30,197 nucleotides of DNA from NCBI GenBank assembly GCA_910584435.1, contig CAJUAP010000036.1:1-30197 (forward strand). Direction: 5' to 3'. The notes under the pieces were generated by a model. The model ran no database searches. It saw only the letters and a list, made by a program, of their open reading frames with translations, and was not told the origin of the DNA. The stretch comes from an uncultured Acetatifactor sp. (GTDB lineage Bacteria; Bacillota; Clostridia; Lachnospirales; Lachnospiraceae). The position numbers were made by a program, and so were the translations under genes. Of the stretch, positions 6,633 to 14,237 are shown piece after piece. Every line of letters starts with the position of its first letter. The stretch's first letter is position 1.

Positions 6633-7384
6633 CCTCCCTCACCTTCTTCCTCAAATTCCCTCAGACCACTGAAACCTTTATCAGGAAATTCCTTCATCTC
6701 CATACTGCGTATATGACGCTTTTCTGTACATGCCTCAGGGCGCGGGAATGCAATATATCCTGCCTTCATTACCACAGGCTTCCAGAACCGGACGGTCATC
6801 ATTCCCTTATCCTCATCCAATATTGCTTCATCCGCATAAGTAATTCCATGGTACATAAAACCAAAATCAATTTCTCTGTACGGTATTTCGTTGGAAAGTT
6901 CATCATAAAATCCCCTTCCTTCTCCAAATACACAGGATTCCACATATCCCTGGCATTCCCTGGTTCCCAGGAAAATATCGCGCCGCCCCCCTCTTGCAAT
7001 CATGCGCTTTGCTATGTTGTGATGCTTATTCTCGTCCCTGTCCCCTGCCAGCTCAGGTCTGTTCTCATTCCATTCAAAATGAGCCCGCACCTGATAACAT
7101 ACGTCCTTCAGATAAGTATAATAGGATAACTCATTTCCGCCATTGTAAGCAATCGGACGGATACCCTTTGTCTCCGTCTGAATAGGATTCATAACCCTGA
7201 CCTCATCCACAATCCACATAATTGTAGGTTTCCAGTAAATGCTGTGCAGAATTCCTTTGAGCGCTTCATATGTGGGCACCATATAACTGGACTTCTCTCC
7301 GCCCACCCGCGTAACAGGCTCCGAAAACAACGCATACGCTCCGCTCACCTGGAATTCCACCGTGTTCCTATACTTTTGCTGCAA
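6629..7384 (-). CDS. cas5c: Type I-C crRNA endoribonuclease Cas5c (Csd5/Cas5d)
   Basis: A Cas5d-family protein that, in type I-C, replaces Cas6: it cuts pre-crRNA in the repeat and stays on the 5' handle. Seen are NTVEFQVSGAYALFSEP at the N terminus, Tyr50 in SIYWKPTIMW and Lys120-His121 in ENKHHNIAKR. These match the catalytic Tyr/Lys/His of studied Cas5c enzymes. I chose the TTG at 7384 (251 residues) because AAAGGAGGTG lies 8 bases before it; the longer TTG start at 7405 precedes that site and would translate through it. Its stop overlaps the cas8c start. It follows cas3 by 38 bp. Confidence 0.95.
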   Translation of the reverse strand: MQQKYRNTVEFQVSGAYALFSEPVTRVGGEKSSYMVPTYEALKGILHSIYWKPTIMWIVDEVRVMNPIQTETKGIRPIAYNGGNELSYYTYLKDVCYQVRAHFEWNENRPELAGDRDENKHHNIAKRMIARGGRRDIFLGTRECQGYVESCVFGEGRGFYDELSNEIPYREIDFGFMYHGITYADEAILDEDKGMMTVRFWKPVVMKAGYIAFPRPEACTEKRHIRSMEMKEFPDKGFSGLREFEEEGEGG

Positions 7385-7422
7385 CTGCCCCGCACCTCCT
7401 TTCAATTCTAAACCAAACCTTT

Positions 7423-9915
7423 TTAAAATCCCAGGAACTCCATCTCTCCCGGTTCCTCTGTAACTCCTGTCTCCCTGCTGTAATACTCTTTTTTTAATAC
7501 CAGTATTTTCTCGTCCATTCTGTCCACCGCACCCTCAAGGCGTCTCAACATACCATCCGGCAATTTCACCGTATACCCCTGTAACCTGCGTAATGCCTCC
7601 TTCCGCTCTTCCATTGTCCTGCCTTCCTGCAGCTTATCCAGCCATTCCTGCGCATCGCCATACAGTGCCACCACATCCTCTCCGCCCGATTCCTCTATGA
7701 CCTCGAACAGTCTGCCCGCCGTGGAAAATGCCTGCTTCAATTTCAAGCCCTTATTCTTTGTAGTGACCAGCTTCTGATTACAGGACAGGAGACTCACTAA
7801 ATCTACAGAAAGCCCCTCCGCTTTGACGGCGTAACTCATCTCACTCTTCCTGCCGTAAAAATAAAGCCGGTAATATTCCTCAATGGCCTTCTCGGAATCC
7901 AATCTATGGTCAAAATTTGCCGGGTTGGCATGGTACCTATGCAATAACTGCCTCATAGCCTCCCTGGCTTCACAAATATCCTTCAAAGCCGAAATGTTCT
8001 CCGCCTCCTGAGACATTTTCACCAGATACACATGTCCCGGTGCTTCCGCGCCATGACGGTTGCATCTCCCAGCAGCCTGAATCAGATTGTCAAGCCCTGC
8101 CATGGAACGGACCACACACTGAAAACTGAAATCCACCCCCGCCTCCACCAATTGGGTTGTAATGCAGATAATCGGCTCCGGCTGCCCGGCAGAATCCCTG
8201 CGCACCAGCGTCTCCCGTATGTCCTCCAGCGCCTCCGCCTTATGTACGGAGCACATAGCATTGCTCAAATGAAACAGCTTTCCCTCCACATGGCCTTTCA
8301 GCTGCTCATATATTTTCCGGGCGCAGGATTTCGTATTGACTATCATCAATATCTGCCGGAACTCCTTGGCACGTTCCCGTAAGAAATCCCCGGCCTCCTC
8401 TATACTGAGACCTCCTTTACAATCTTCGCAGCAATCGTGATATTCCACACGCCGGAATGCCGTTTCATATCTGGCAAGTCCTCCCGTCATATCCGCCGGA
8501 ATATCCATTCGATTGTACTTCACCTCATGAAATAAGGGCTGTGTGGCTGTACATAACACAACCGTTGTATTACATAACCGCGTAAGGAAATTGATTGATA
8601 AATTAAACAGATGCACCAGCTTCACAGGCAAGGCTTGCACCTCGTCCATAATGATCACGCTGTCGCACAGACTATGGAACCTGCGGATGTTACTGCGCCG
8701 TTCCTTGAAAAGCGTATGAAAAAACTGCACTGCAGTTGTCACAATAACAGGAACCTCATCCCAATTCTCTATCAGCCGCTCATAACGATCCTCAGCGCCC
8801 TGGGAATCACATATTATATCACTGTGATGCTCCAGAATCAGCTGATCTGCTCCCGGAATATCCTGTAATATCTCACGGATGACCCTGGCATTCTGTTCCA
8901 ATATACTACGGAAAGGCGCTATGTAAAAAACATGTCGTTTCCCGTATTTTAAGGCATGGTGAAACGCAAAGCGCAGACTGCTCTTTGTCTTGCCTGCTCC
9001 CGTGGGCACCGCCAGCCTGTAAAGTTTCTGATCCGTGTCCGCCGCGTCCCTGCATTGTACCGAAATCTCCGCCCTCAGCGGATCTAATGCAGTCTTCACA
9101 GACAGTCCGGCCAGGTCACGCTCTATGGCAGCAACCCCCGCCTCCCAGAAATCTATTGCAGAATTGAAACGAACTGACGCCTCTGCACCAGCTCCTTCCA
9201 TGAAATCAGCCGTGTCCCTCCAATCAGCATCAATCAAGGCCGAAAACAGCATCCTCTCACACATGCCTAAATAGAAATCCTTATTTCCAGACGTATATCC
9301 CGGCAAATCCATCATACCCTTGATGCGCCCCGATAATTTCTTACAGTCTATGGCCGCTTCTTCCCAGAGGGATACAATCTCTTCCTCCTGAAAGCCGCAC
9401 ACCGCTTCCGTTGCGGGCAGTTTGGAGCTGCAGGTCTTCTGCCTTCTTTTCTCCAAAAATGAGGTTCCATCCCAAAGAGAAATACAATCCGCCAGACCAT
9501 GATGCATATAAATGGCATGTTCCACCATCTCCCGTAATATTTCCGGCTTCCCGATTTTTGCAATCATCGCGCCCCCGGCAGTAGAATGATCCAGCCTTTC
9601 TCCCCCCCGCCTGCCTTCGTGAACGGATTTTTCAAAATACTGCTGCCATTGTTCCGATACCTTTCCTGCATCGTGAAACAGTCCGGCCAGACGGGCTGCT
9701 TTCTTCAACAGCGGCATAGCACAGTATCCTTCCGCCAGACGGGCTGTATTTTGACTGTGCTCCAAAACGGACTGATACTGCCCGTCCTCTTCCCTGAAAT
9801 GAGCATAATATAGCTTATCAGAAGCAGTCCCTTCGCTTCTGATAAAAGGCGCGTCCTTTGCGCCGCATTCGATTATCGGAAGCTGTACTTGCTTCCTATA
9901 ATATGGTCTTTCCAT
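7423..9915 (-). CDS. cas3: CRISPR-associated helicase-nuclease Cas3 (HD-helicase fusion)
   Basis: An 830-residue Cas3 with an N-terminal HD nuclease (His53, His81-Asp82 in GLFHDAGK, His110 in DHSTAGG, His138-139) and a C-terminal superfamily 2 helicase. Helicase motifs are Walker A VPTGAGKT (303-310), MDEVQ at 423-427, CTATQ at 455-459, VEAGVDFSF and QAAGRCNRHG. Recruited by Cascade after R-loop formation, it unwinds and degrades the target DNA. All HD and helicase residues appear intact, so interference should be active. It is the first gene of the cas operon, with a promoter about 65-90 bp upstream and GGGGAAA before the ATG. Confidence 0.97.
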   Translation of the reverse strand: MERPYYRKQVQLPIIECGAKDAPFIRSEGTASDKLYYAHFREEDGQYQSVLEHSQNTARLAEGYCAMPLLKKAARLAGLFHDAGKVSEQWQQYFEKSVHEGRRGGERLDHSTAGGAMIAKIGKPEILREMVEHAIYMHHGLADCISLWDGTSFLEKRRQKTCSSKLPATEAVCGFQEEEIVSLWEEAAIDCKKLSGRIKGMMDLPGYTSGNKDFYLGMCERMLFSALIDADWRDTADFMEGAGAEASVRFNSAIDFWEAGVAAIERDLAGLSVKTALDPLRAEISVQCRDAADTDQKLYRLAVPTGAGKTKSSLRFAFHHALKYGKRHVFYIAPFRSILEQNARVIREILQDIPGADQLILEHHSDIICDSQGAEDRYERLIENWDEVPVIVTTAVQFFHTLFKERRSNIRRFHSLCDSVIIMDEVQALPVKLVHLFNLSINFLTRLCNTTVVLCTATQPLFHEVKYNRMDIPADMTGGLARYETAFRRVEYHDCCEDCKGGLSIEEAGDFLRERAKEFRQILMIVNTKSCARKIYEQLKGHVEGKLFHLSNAMCSVHKAEALEDIRETLVRRDSAGQPEPIICITTQLVEAGVDFSFQCVVRSMAGLDNLIQAAGRCNRHGAEAPGHVYLVKMSQEAENISALKDICEAREAMRQLLHRYHANPANFDHRLDSEKAIEEYYRLYFYGRKSEMSYAVKAEGLSVDLVSLLSCNQKLVTTKNKGLKLKQAFSTAGRLFEVIEESGGEDVVALYGDAQEWLDKLQEGRTMEERKEALRRLQGYTVKLPDGMLRRLEGAVDRMDEKILVLKKEYYSRETGVTEEPGEMEFLGF

Positions 9916-9933
9916 AGATTTCCCCTTCTATGT

Positions 9934-9947
9934 ATTGTACTTACAAT
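9934..9947. promoter_or_regulatory. Palindrome in the cas3 5' leader
   Basis: ATTGTACTTACAAT is a 6-bp inverted repeat around a 2-bp centre. It lies between the predicted start of transcription and the cas3 start codon, where a repressor could act. No regulator is assigned. Confidence 0.35.
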
Positions 9948-9957
9948 CTTATGTGAT

Positions 9958-9982
9958 AATAATAGATCTTCTTCCTATTATT
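9958..9982. promoter_or_regulatory. Inverted repeat overlapping the cas promoter -10
   Basis: AATAATAG (9958-9965) and CTATTATT (9975-9982) are exact 8-bp inverted arms with a 9-bp centre. The right arm overlaps the predicted -10. It could be an operator or a short hairpin in the 5' end of the cas mRNA. Confidence 0.4.
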
Positions 9983-10008
9983 TTACATTTTTCTCCTATA
10001 CTCGTCAA
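9980..10008 (-). promoter_or_regulatory. Predicted promoter of the cas operon
   Basis: On the minus strand TTGACG (10003-10008), 17 bp and TAAAAT (9980-9985) form a near-consensus vegetative promoter. The 5' leader would be about 58 nt before the cas3 ATG. No other comparable promoter was seen among the close-packed cas3-cas4 genes. Confidence 0.7.
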
Positions 10009-10023
10009 CACGAAATTCAGGGA

Positions 10024-10118
10024 TTACTTTTCACTCGTCACTACCGCGAGGTGTTTTCCAAAGCTGTCATTCTGACAGCTTGAGAGCTGTGCTCGAAATG
10101 GCTTCTTTTGCGATTTTT
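10024..10118. repeat. Dispersed structured repeat, copy 1
   Basis: This stretch matches the reverse complement of the element at 20109-20251. The left 32 bases agree at 26 positions, and the AAGCTGTCA/TGACAGCTT hairpin (10061-10069, 10073-10081) is identical. The part from TGTGC onward is also recognisably related. It lacks the TTTTCATGC/GCATGAAAA hairpin present in copy 2. It sits between the cas promoter and the 3' end of the MATE gene and could also act as a terminator for the latter. No ORF is evident. Confidence 0.75.
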
Positions 10119-11461
10119 CAAAAATACCCATACTTCTTCCTCTTAACGGCCAGCAGCACCACTGTCACAACCACTGCCATCACCTCCGCCGCCACAATGG
10201 ACCACCAGATGCCATCCAATTCCCAGAATATGGGGAAAATAATAACCGCCGCAATCTGAAACACCAATGTACGCAGGAAAGAAATCAATGCGGAAGTAAG
10301 CCCGTCATTCAACGCCGTGAAAAAGGAGGAACCAAAAATCGTAAAACCGGAAAACAAAAATGATACGGAGAAAACCGCAAAAGCATGTATGGTCATCCCC
10401 AGCAAAGCCTCATCATATCCCACAAAGAGATAGGACAATGGTCTGCCTAAGGTCTCTCCGGCAATACACATTGCCACGGAAAAAACGCCCGTTAATATCA
10501 CACTCTGTTTTAATAATCCCTTCAGCTCGCTTTCATTCTGCGCCCCATAATGATAACCGATGACCGGTGCCGTTCCAACCGCATATCCAATGAAAATCGC
10601 CGTGAAAATCATACTCACATACATGAGCACACCGTAGGCTGCAACTCCGTCCTCCCCGGCATACTTCATCAGCTGGGTATTATACAGCATACTGACAATG
10701 GACATGGAAATATTGCTCATCAATTCCGATGCGCCGTTGGTACAGGTTTTCAGCAAAACCCTGCCGTCAAATTTCCCCTTCATAAGAGAAAATTTCACAA
10801 GATGAAGCAGGCTGGTATTCTTTCGTCCGAAATATATCAATGGGAGAACACCTCCCACAAACTGACTCAATGACGTTGCTGCGGCTGCCCCCACCAGTCC
10901 CCAGCGGAATCCCGCAACAAATACTGCATCCAATACCATATTGGTTACACCGGATGCAACGGTAATATACAGTCCCAGATTCGGCTTGGCAGCTGTGGTA
11001 AATAAGCACTGGAACTCATACTGCAGAATAAAAAAAGGCAGGGCGGACAGAATAATCCTTCCATACAGAACACAATTTTCCAGCATCCGGCCTTCTGCCC
11101 CCAGCAGAACTGCAATGGGGCGTATGAATACAACACCCAGCACCGCCAAAAGGACGCCCAGGACAACAGATACATAGACAAGCATGGAAAATATCTCATT
11201 TGCCTTCTGCTCCCTGCCTTCTCCCATGGTCTTGGAAATTAAGGCGCTGCCCCCTGTGCCGAACATAAACCCAATGCAGCCCAGTATCATCAGCACAGGC
11301 ATAATAAAATTAATTGCCGCAAAAGGTGTCTTCCCTGCAAAATTAGAGACAAAAAATCCATCCACCACGCCATAGATAGAAGTAAACACCATCATGATAA
11401 TAGACGGAAACGTAAAACGCAGTAAACGCCTGTAATTAAAGTGATCCGATAACTGTATCAT
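10118..11461 (-). CDS. MATE family efflux transporter
   Basis: A 447-residue integral membrane protein with about twelve hydrophobic segments and MATE-family patterns: FPSIIMMVFTSIYGVVDGFFVSNFAG near the N terminus and GTGGSALISKTMGEGREQKA. MATE proteins export drugs or other organic compounds using Na+ or H+ gradients; the substrate cannot be told from sequence. I chose the ATG at 11461, preceded by AGGAGAGAAA, over an upstream in-frame start at 11500 whose extra 13 residues do not fit the family. It overlaps the end of the cytidylate-kinase-like gene by 26 bp. It is the last gene of a MarR-controlled operon, which suggests induction by a small-molecule ligand. Confidence 0.92.
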   Translation of the reverse strand: MIQLSDHFNYRRLLRFTFPSIIMMVFTSIYGVVDGFFVSNFAGKTPFAAINFIMPVLMILGCIGFMFGTGGSALISKTMGEGREQKANEIFSMLVYVSVVLGVLLAVLGVVFIRPIAVLLGAEGRMLENCVLYGRIILSALPFFILQYEFQCLFTTAAKPNLGLYITVASGVTNMVLDAVFVAGFRWGLVGAAAATSLSQFVGGVLPLIYFGRKNTSLLHLVKFSLMKGKFDGRVLLKTCTNGASELMSNISMSIVSMLYNTQLMKYAGEDGVAAYGVLMYVSMIFTAIFIGYAVGTAPVIGYHYGAQNESELKGLLKQSVILTGVFSVAMCIAGETLGRPLSYLFVGYDEALLGMTIHAFAVFSVSFLFSGFTIFGSSFFTALNDGLTSALISFLRTLVFQIAAVIIFPIFWELDGIWWSIVAAEVMAVVVTVVLLAVKRKKYGYF

Positions 11462-12083
11462 TTTCTCTCCTCTCAAACCAGCAATTGGCAATACCGGCAA
11501 TCATGGGTGCCAGCTCCTTTATATCCCATTCCGCTGTATTCACGGTAAGATGATATGCCGTTCTATCCCCCCAGGCAATGTCCGTAACAATCTGCCTCGC
11601 CTGGGCACGCCCCTTGTCTATGGCGCGGATCCTGCGCTCCATCTCCTTGCGCGACAGCTTTTCATCCTCCCCAGCCCGTTCCATACAGCGCCTGATCTTC
11701 GCATCCATATCCGCACAGACAAACAGCTTAAACGGTGCAGAATCTTGTAACAAGACATCTGCATTACGCCCAACAATAACACAGTTTTTCCCGGTCCGGG
11801 CAATTGCTTCAATGACCTTTTTCTGTTCCAGGAGCAAGTCTGTTCTGGCCTGCCCCATGGCGATGCCGCCGGAAAGTGAACTTCTGAAATGCATGGGAAC
11901 ACTTTTCATTGCCTGACTCTCTGTGAGCTTTTCCACATAACTTTCGTTCATGCCTTTATTTTCAGCTATGGCAGCCACAATTTCCCTGTCATAATACGCA
12001 TAGCCCAGCAGCTCTGACAACCGCTTCCCAAGTTCTCTGCCGCCGCTTCCAAATTCACGGCTTATGGTAATGATTCTCATCAT
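11436..12083 (-). CDS. Cytidylate-kinase-like P-loop protein
   Basis: A 215-residue protein starting MMRIITISREFGSGGRELGK, with a nucleotide-binding P-loop at about 12-20 and a fold like CMP kinase. It also has GKNCVIVGRNADVLLQ, a short Asp-rich turn (CADMDAKIRRCMER) and a C-terminal WGDRTAYHLTVNTAEW segment typical of the cytidylate kinase-like family of Firmicutes. These proteins are often encoded beside transporters and regulators and are distinct from the essential Cmk; the physiological substrate is unknown. Start at ATG 12083 after GGGGGA; a second ATG follows immediately. It lies 14 bp after marR and overlaps the MATE gene. Confidence 0.85.
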   Translation of the reverse strand: MMRIITISREFGSGGRELGKRLSELLGYAYYDREIVAAIAENKGMNESYVEKLTESQAMKSVPMHFRSSLSGGIAMGQARTDLLLEQKKVIEAIARTGKNCVIVGRNADVLLQDSAPFKLFVCADMDAKIRRCMERAGEDEKLSRKEMERRIRAIDKGRAQARQIVTDIAWGDRTAYHLTVNTAEWDIKELAPMIAGIANCWFERRENDTVIGSL

Positions 12084-12097
12084 AATTTCAATCCCCC

Positions 12098-12532
12098 TTA
12101 TAACTTTTCTATTTTTTCTCTCAGGCATAGCTGATATTTTTCCGTCAATTCCAGATATTTGTCCACATCCTCCTTCTCCCAGGAGGCAAATATTTCATCC
12201 TCTGCCTGCATAATGCGGTATGCCGTTTTTTCCGCTAATTTCCTGCCCTTGTCCGTTAGAAATACCTGTTTGGATTTCGCATTAAAAGGTTTTAAATAGA
12301 GAATTTCTTCTTCCTCCAATTTGCGCAGCGCAGAATTGATGGTCTGTTTACTGATACCCGTATAAAAGCATATCTCCTGGAGCAGACACCCCTCTCCTGC
12401 GTCACATATGGCATAGAGTATGTTCAGTGCACTGTCTGAAAGCCCAAGCTTCAGAGACGCTTCGTGGTATACGGCATCAATTTCACCAACCAGATAATTA
12501 TACCGCTTCATTTCTTTTGAGATTTTCTTCAA
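12098..12532 (-). CDS. MarR family transcriptional regulator
   Basis: A winged-helix regulator of about 144 residues: MKRYNYLVGEIDAVYHEASLKLGLSDSALNILYAI, then the recognition region YTGISKQTINSALRKLEEEEIL and the wing KQVFLTDKGRKLAEK. These are MarR features. The start is uncertain. A strong GGGAGG lies 8 bases before TTG at 12532 (another TTG at 12535), while the longer ATG at 12571 precedes that site; ATG 12511 is a weaker alternative. It is the first gene of the operon with the kinase-like and MATE genes. Two palindromes at its promoter suggest autoregulation and control of the efflux pump. Confidence 0.9.
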   Translation of the reverse strand: MKKISKEMKRYNYLVGEIDAVYHEASLKLGLSDSALNILYAICDAGEGCLLQEICFYTGISKQTINSALRKLEEEEILYLKPFNAKSKQVFLTDKGRKLAEKTAYRIMQAEDEIFASWEKEDVDKYLELTEKYQLCLREKIEKL

Positions 12533-12578
12533 CAAACATACCTCCCTTTCTGACTGAAAAATAAACCTCATTTATTAT

Positions 12579-12594
12579 GGTATGATTTCGTACC
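12579..12594. promoter_or_regulatory. Predicted MarR operator 1
   Basis: GGTATGATTTCGTACC is a palindrome with GGTA/TACC outer arms. It lies just downstream of the predicted -10 of the marR promoter. It closely matches operator 2; the centres are 28 bp apart. Confidence 0.7.
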
Positions 12595-12601
12595 TTAATG
12601 C

Positions 12602-12630
12602 ATTATAGTATGATTTCATACCAATGTCAA
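12602..12630 (-). promoter_or_regulatory. marR operon promoter (consensus -35/-10)
   Basis: On the minus strand TTGACA (12625-12630), a 17-bp spacer and TATAAT (12602-12607) match the vegetative consensus exactly. Operator 2 occupies the spacer. Such a strong promoter with an embedded operator fits tight repression by the encoded MarR. Confidence 0.9.
12607..12622. promoter_or_regulatory. Predicted MarR operator 2
   Basis: AGTATGATTTCATACC is a near-perfect palindrome (GTATGA/TCATAC) between the -35 and -10 elements. It shares 14 of 16 positions with operator 1. Binding here would exclude RNA polymerase. Confidence 0.75.
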
Positions 12631-12640
12631 TGGTATTTTT

Positions 12641-12678
12641 ACAATAGAAAAGAGCCTTCCGATTACTCAGAAAGCCCT
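12641..12678 (-). terminator. Terminator after the chemotaxis receptor gene
   Basis: On the minus strand AGGGCTTTC pairs with GAAGGCTCT (9 bp, two G-U pairs; plus-strand arms 12670-12678 and 12651-12659) around a 10-nt loop, followed by TTTTCTATTGT. It separates the receptor gene from the marR promoter. Confidence 0.75.
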
Positions 12679-12692
12679 GTTTCCTGCAATAT

Positions 12693-14156
12693 TTACTGCT
12701 TTGCACAGCCCTCCAGCTGCTCCGCCAGCTTTTTAATATTCTCCAATATCCGGCTGCATTCTTCCATCTTTCTCACGGTGTCCGATGCGGTCTTAACACT
12801 CTCACCGGATGCTGCCGCCACCTCTTCACTGGATGCCGACAACTGGGAAATATTATCGGAGATCACTCCGGTTGCCTTAAGGATATCCTCTATGGTCTTG
12901 TCCGTATGACGGATACTGCCGGAAAGTTCTGTCACCTCATGATCAATGCTCTCAAACTTTTCTTTCGCAACCTCTATCTTCTCTGTCTGTCGGTTAATAT
13001 ACTCTACGGAATTGTCCAGACTTTCCGATGCGCTCTTTGCATCGCCGACTAATTCTGTAATAATGCCGGTAATACGATTGGTTGCCTCCTTGGTCTGCTC
13101 CGAAAGCTGCCTGATCTCATCGGCGACCACTGCAAAGCCCTTCCCTGCTTCACCTGCCCTTGCCGCTTCAATCGAAGCATTCAATGCAAGCAGATTAGTC
13201 TGTGAAGATATATTCAGAATATCTCCCACAATACTCTCCACCTTGTCCACACGGGACAGAAGTCTTGAAGTTGCATCCACGGTCTGTCTGCTTGCCAGCT
13301 GTACACCCTCAGCCTGCTCCTTTAATTCATGTACCAGTGCCGCTCCTTCCGCCACATTTCTGGAGGTATTCCTGGCTGCTGTTTCCACCCTTGTAGTATC
13401 ACTTTCCACCCTGTCCGAACTTTCCTGAATGGACTCACACATCCTGGCCTGTTCCTGTATGGCCTGTGCCGTGCTTTCTGTGCTTTCCGCAATATTGTTC
13501 ATGGCAAAGTTATTCGCATTTATGCCTGCCTTCAACTCCGTAAGCATTTCACTGGCACTGTCAAAATTCCTGCTAATCTCATCTGCGATGGATGCCATCT
13601 GCCTTGATATCTGTGCCTGGCGATCCGCAGATTTGCGGATGCTGGATACATTATCCTCATTAAACCGCTGTATAATCTGCATGACAACATAAGCCGCAAC
13701 ACAGATTAAAACAGTCATCACCCAGCGGATCATGGCAAATCCAATATCCAGACTGCCGGAAGAGACATCCCTTACCGTCCTGATTATATTTGCAAGCACA
13801 ATCACGGCGGAGCCAGCCATAGCATAATTTTTATTCAAATACATAATGGACGCCATCAATATAGGAAACGCATATACATAGGTGAACTCTTCTGCCCCAA
13901 GGCTCATCAGAACCAGATATGCCAATGCACCGGAACCGGTTATCACTCTTCCACAGGCCCTGCTTCCCTTCAGAACGGCAAACCCTGCAAGGCTCACTAT
14001 CAACAGTATCACATAAACCACTAACTGTATGTACGTCCCCGTTTCTGCCGTATGCTGTACAAACGCGTATAACATGGATAGAATCATATAAACTTCCGTT
14101 GCACTAATCAGGGCCAATACCCTTTTGTCACTTCTCAAATATTGCTCTTTTGTCAT
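12693..14156 (-). CDS. Methyl-accepting chemotaxis protein, multi-pass membrane type
   Basis: A 487-residue receptor. The first about 165 residues hold roughly six hydrophobic segments with no sizeable extracellular loop and no obvious ligand-binding or HAMP domain. The rest is a long coiled-coil signalling domain with the conserved tip ISSQTNLLALNASIEAARAGEAGKGFAVVADEIRQLSEQT, here cited as positions around 310-350. The tip would bind CheA/CheW and control flagellar switching. A membrane-embedded sensor suggests it detects a membrane state or a small permeant signal; this is inference. The start is ATG 14156, 8 bases after GGAGG; an ATG at 14171 precedes that site. No chemotaxis gene neighbours it. 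Confidence 0.93.
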   Translation of the reverse strand: MTKEQYLRSDKRVLALISATEVYMILSMLYAFVQHTAETGTYIQLVVYVILLIVSLAGFAVLKGSRACGRVITGSGALAYLVLMSLGAEEFTYVYAFPILMASIMYLNKNYAMAGSAVIVLANIIRTVRDVSSGSLDIGFAMIRWVMTVLICVAAYVVMQIIQRFNEDNVSSIRKSADRQAQISRQMASIADEISRNFDSASEMLTELKAGINANNFAMNNIAESTESTAQAIQEQARMCESIQESSDRVESDTTRVETAARNTSRNVAEGAALVHELKEQAEGVQLASRQTVDATSRLLSRVDKVESIVGDILNISSQTNLLALNASIEAARAGEAGKGFAVVADEIRQLSEQTKEATNRITGIITELVGDAKSASESLDNSVEYINRQTEKIEVAKEKFESIDHEVTELSGSIRHTDKTIEDILKATGVISDNISQLSASSEEVAAASGESVKTASDTVRKMEECSRILENIKKLAEQLEGCAKQ

Positions 14157-14205
14157 CTCCGCCGCCTCCATTTATGATTCCTATATGATAAATATAACAC
14201 ATATT

Positions 14206-14235
14206 TTCTAAAAATAAAAGTACCGGAGAACGGTA
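14206..14235 (-). terminator. Terminator after the dipeptidase gene
   Basis: On the minus strand TACCG and CGGTA form a compact stem (plus-strand 14221-14235) followed by CTTTTATTTTT. It lies just after the dipeptidase stop at 14238 and before the receptor gene. Confidence 0.75.
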
Positions 14236-14237
14236 TT

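Noticed and set aside
7385..7405. Longer cas5c start at TTG 7405
   Set aside because: The only good ribosome binding site (AAAGGAGGTG) lies downstream of it, and the added residues do not match the family's N terminus.
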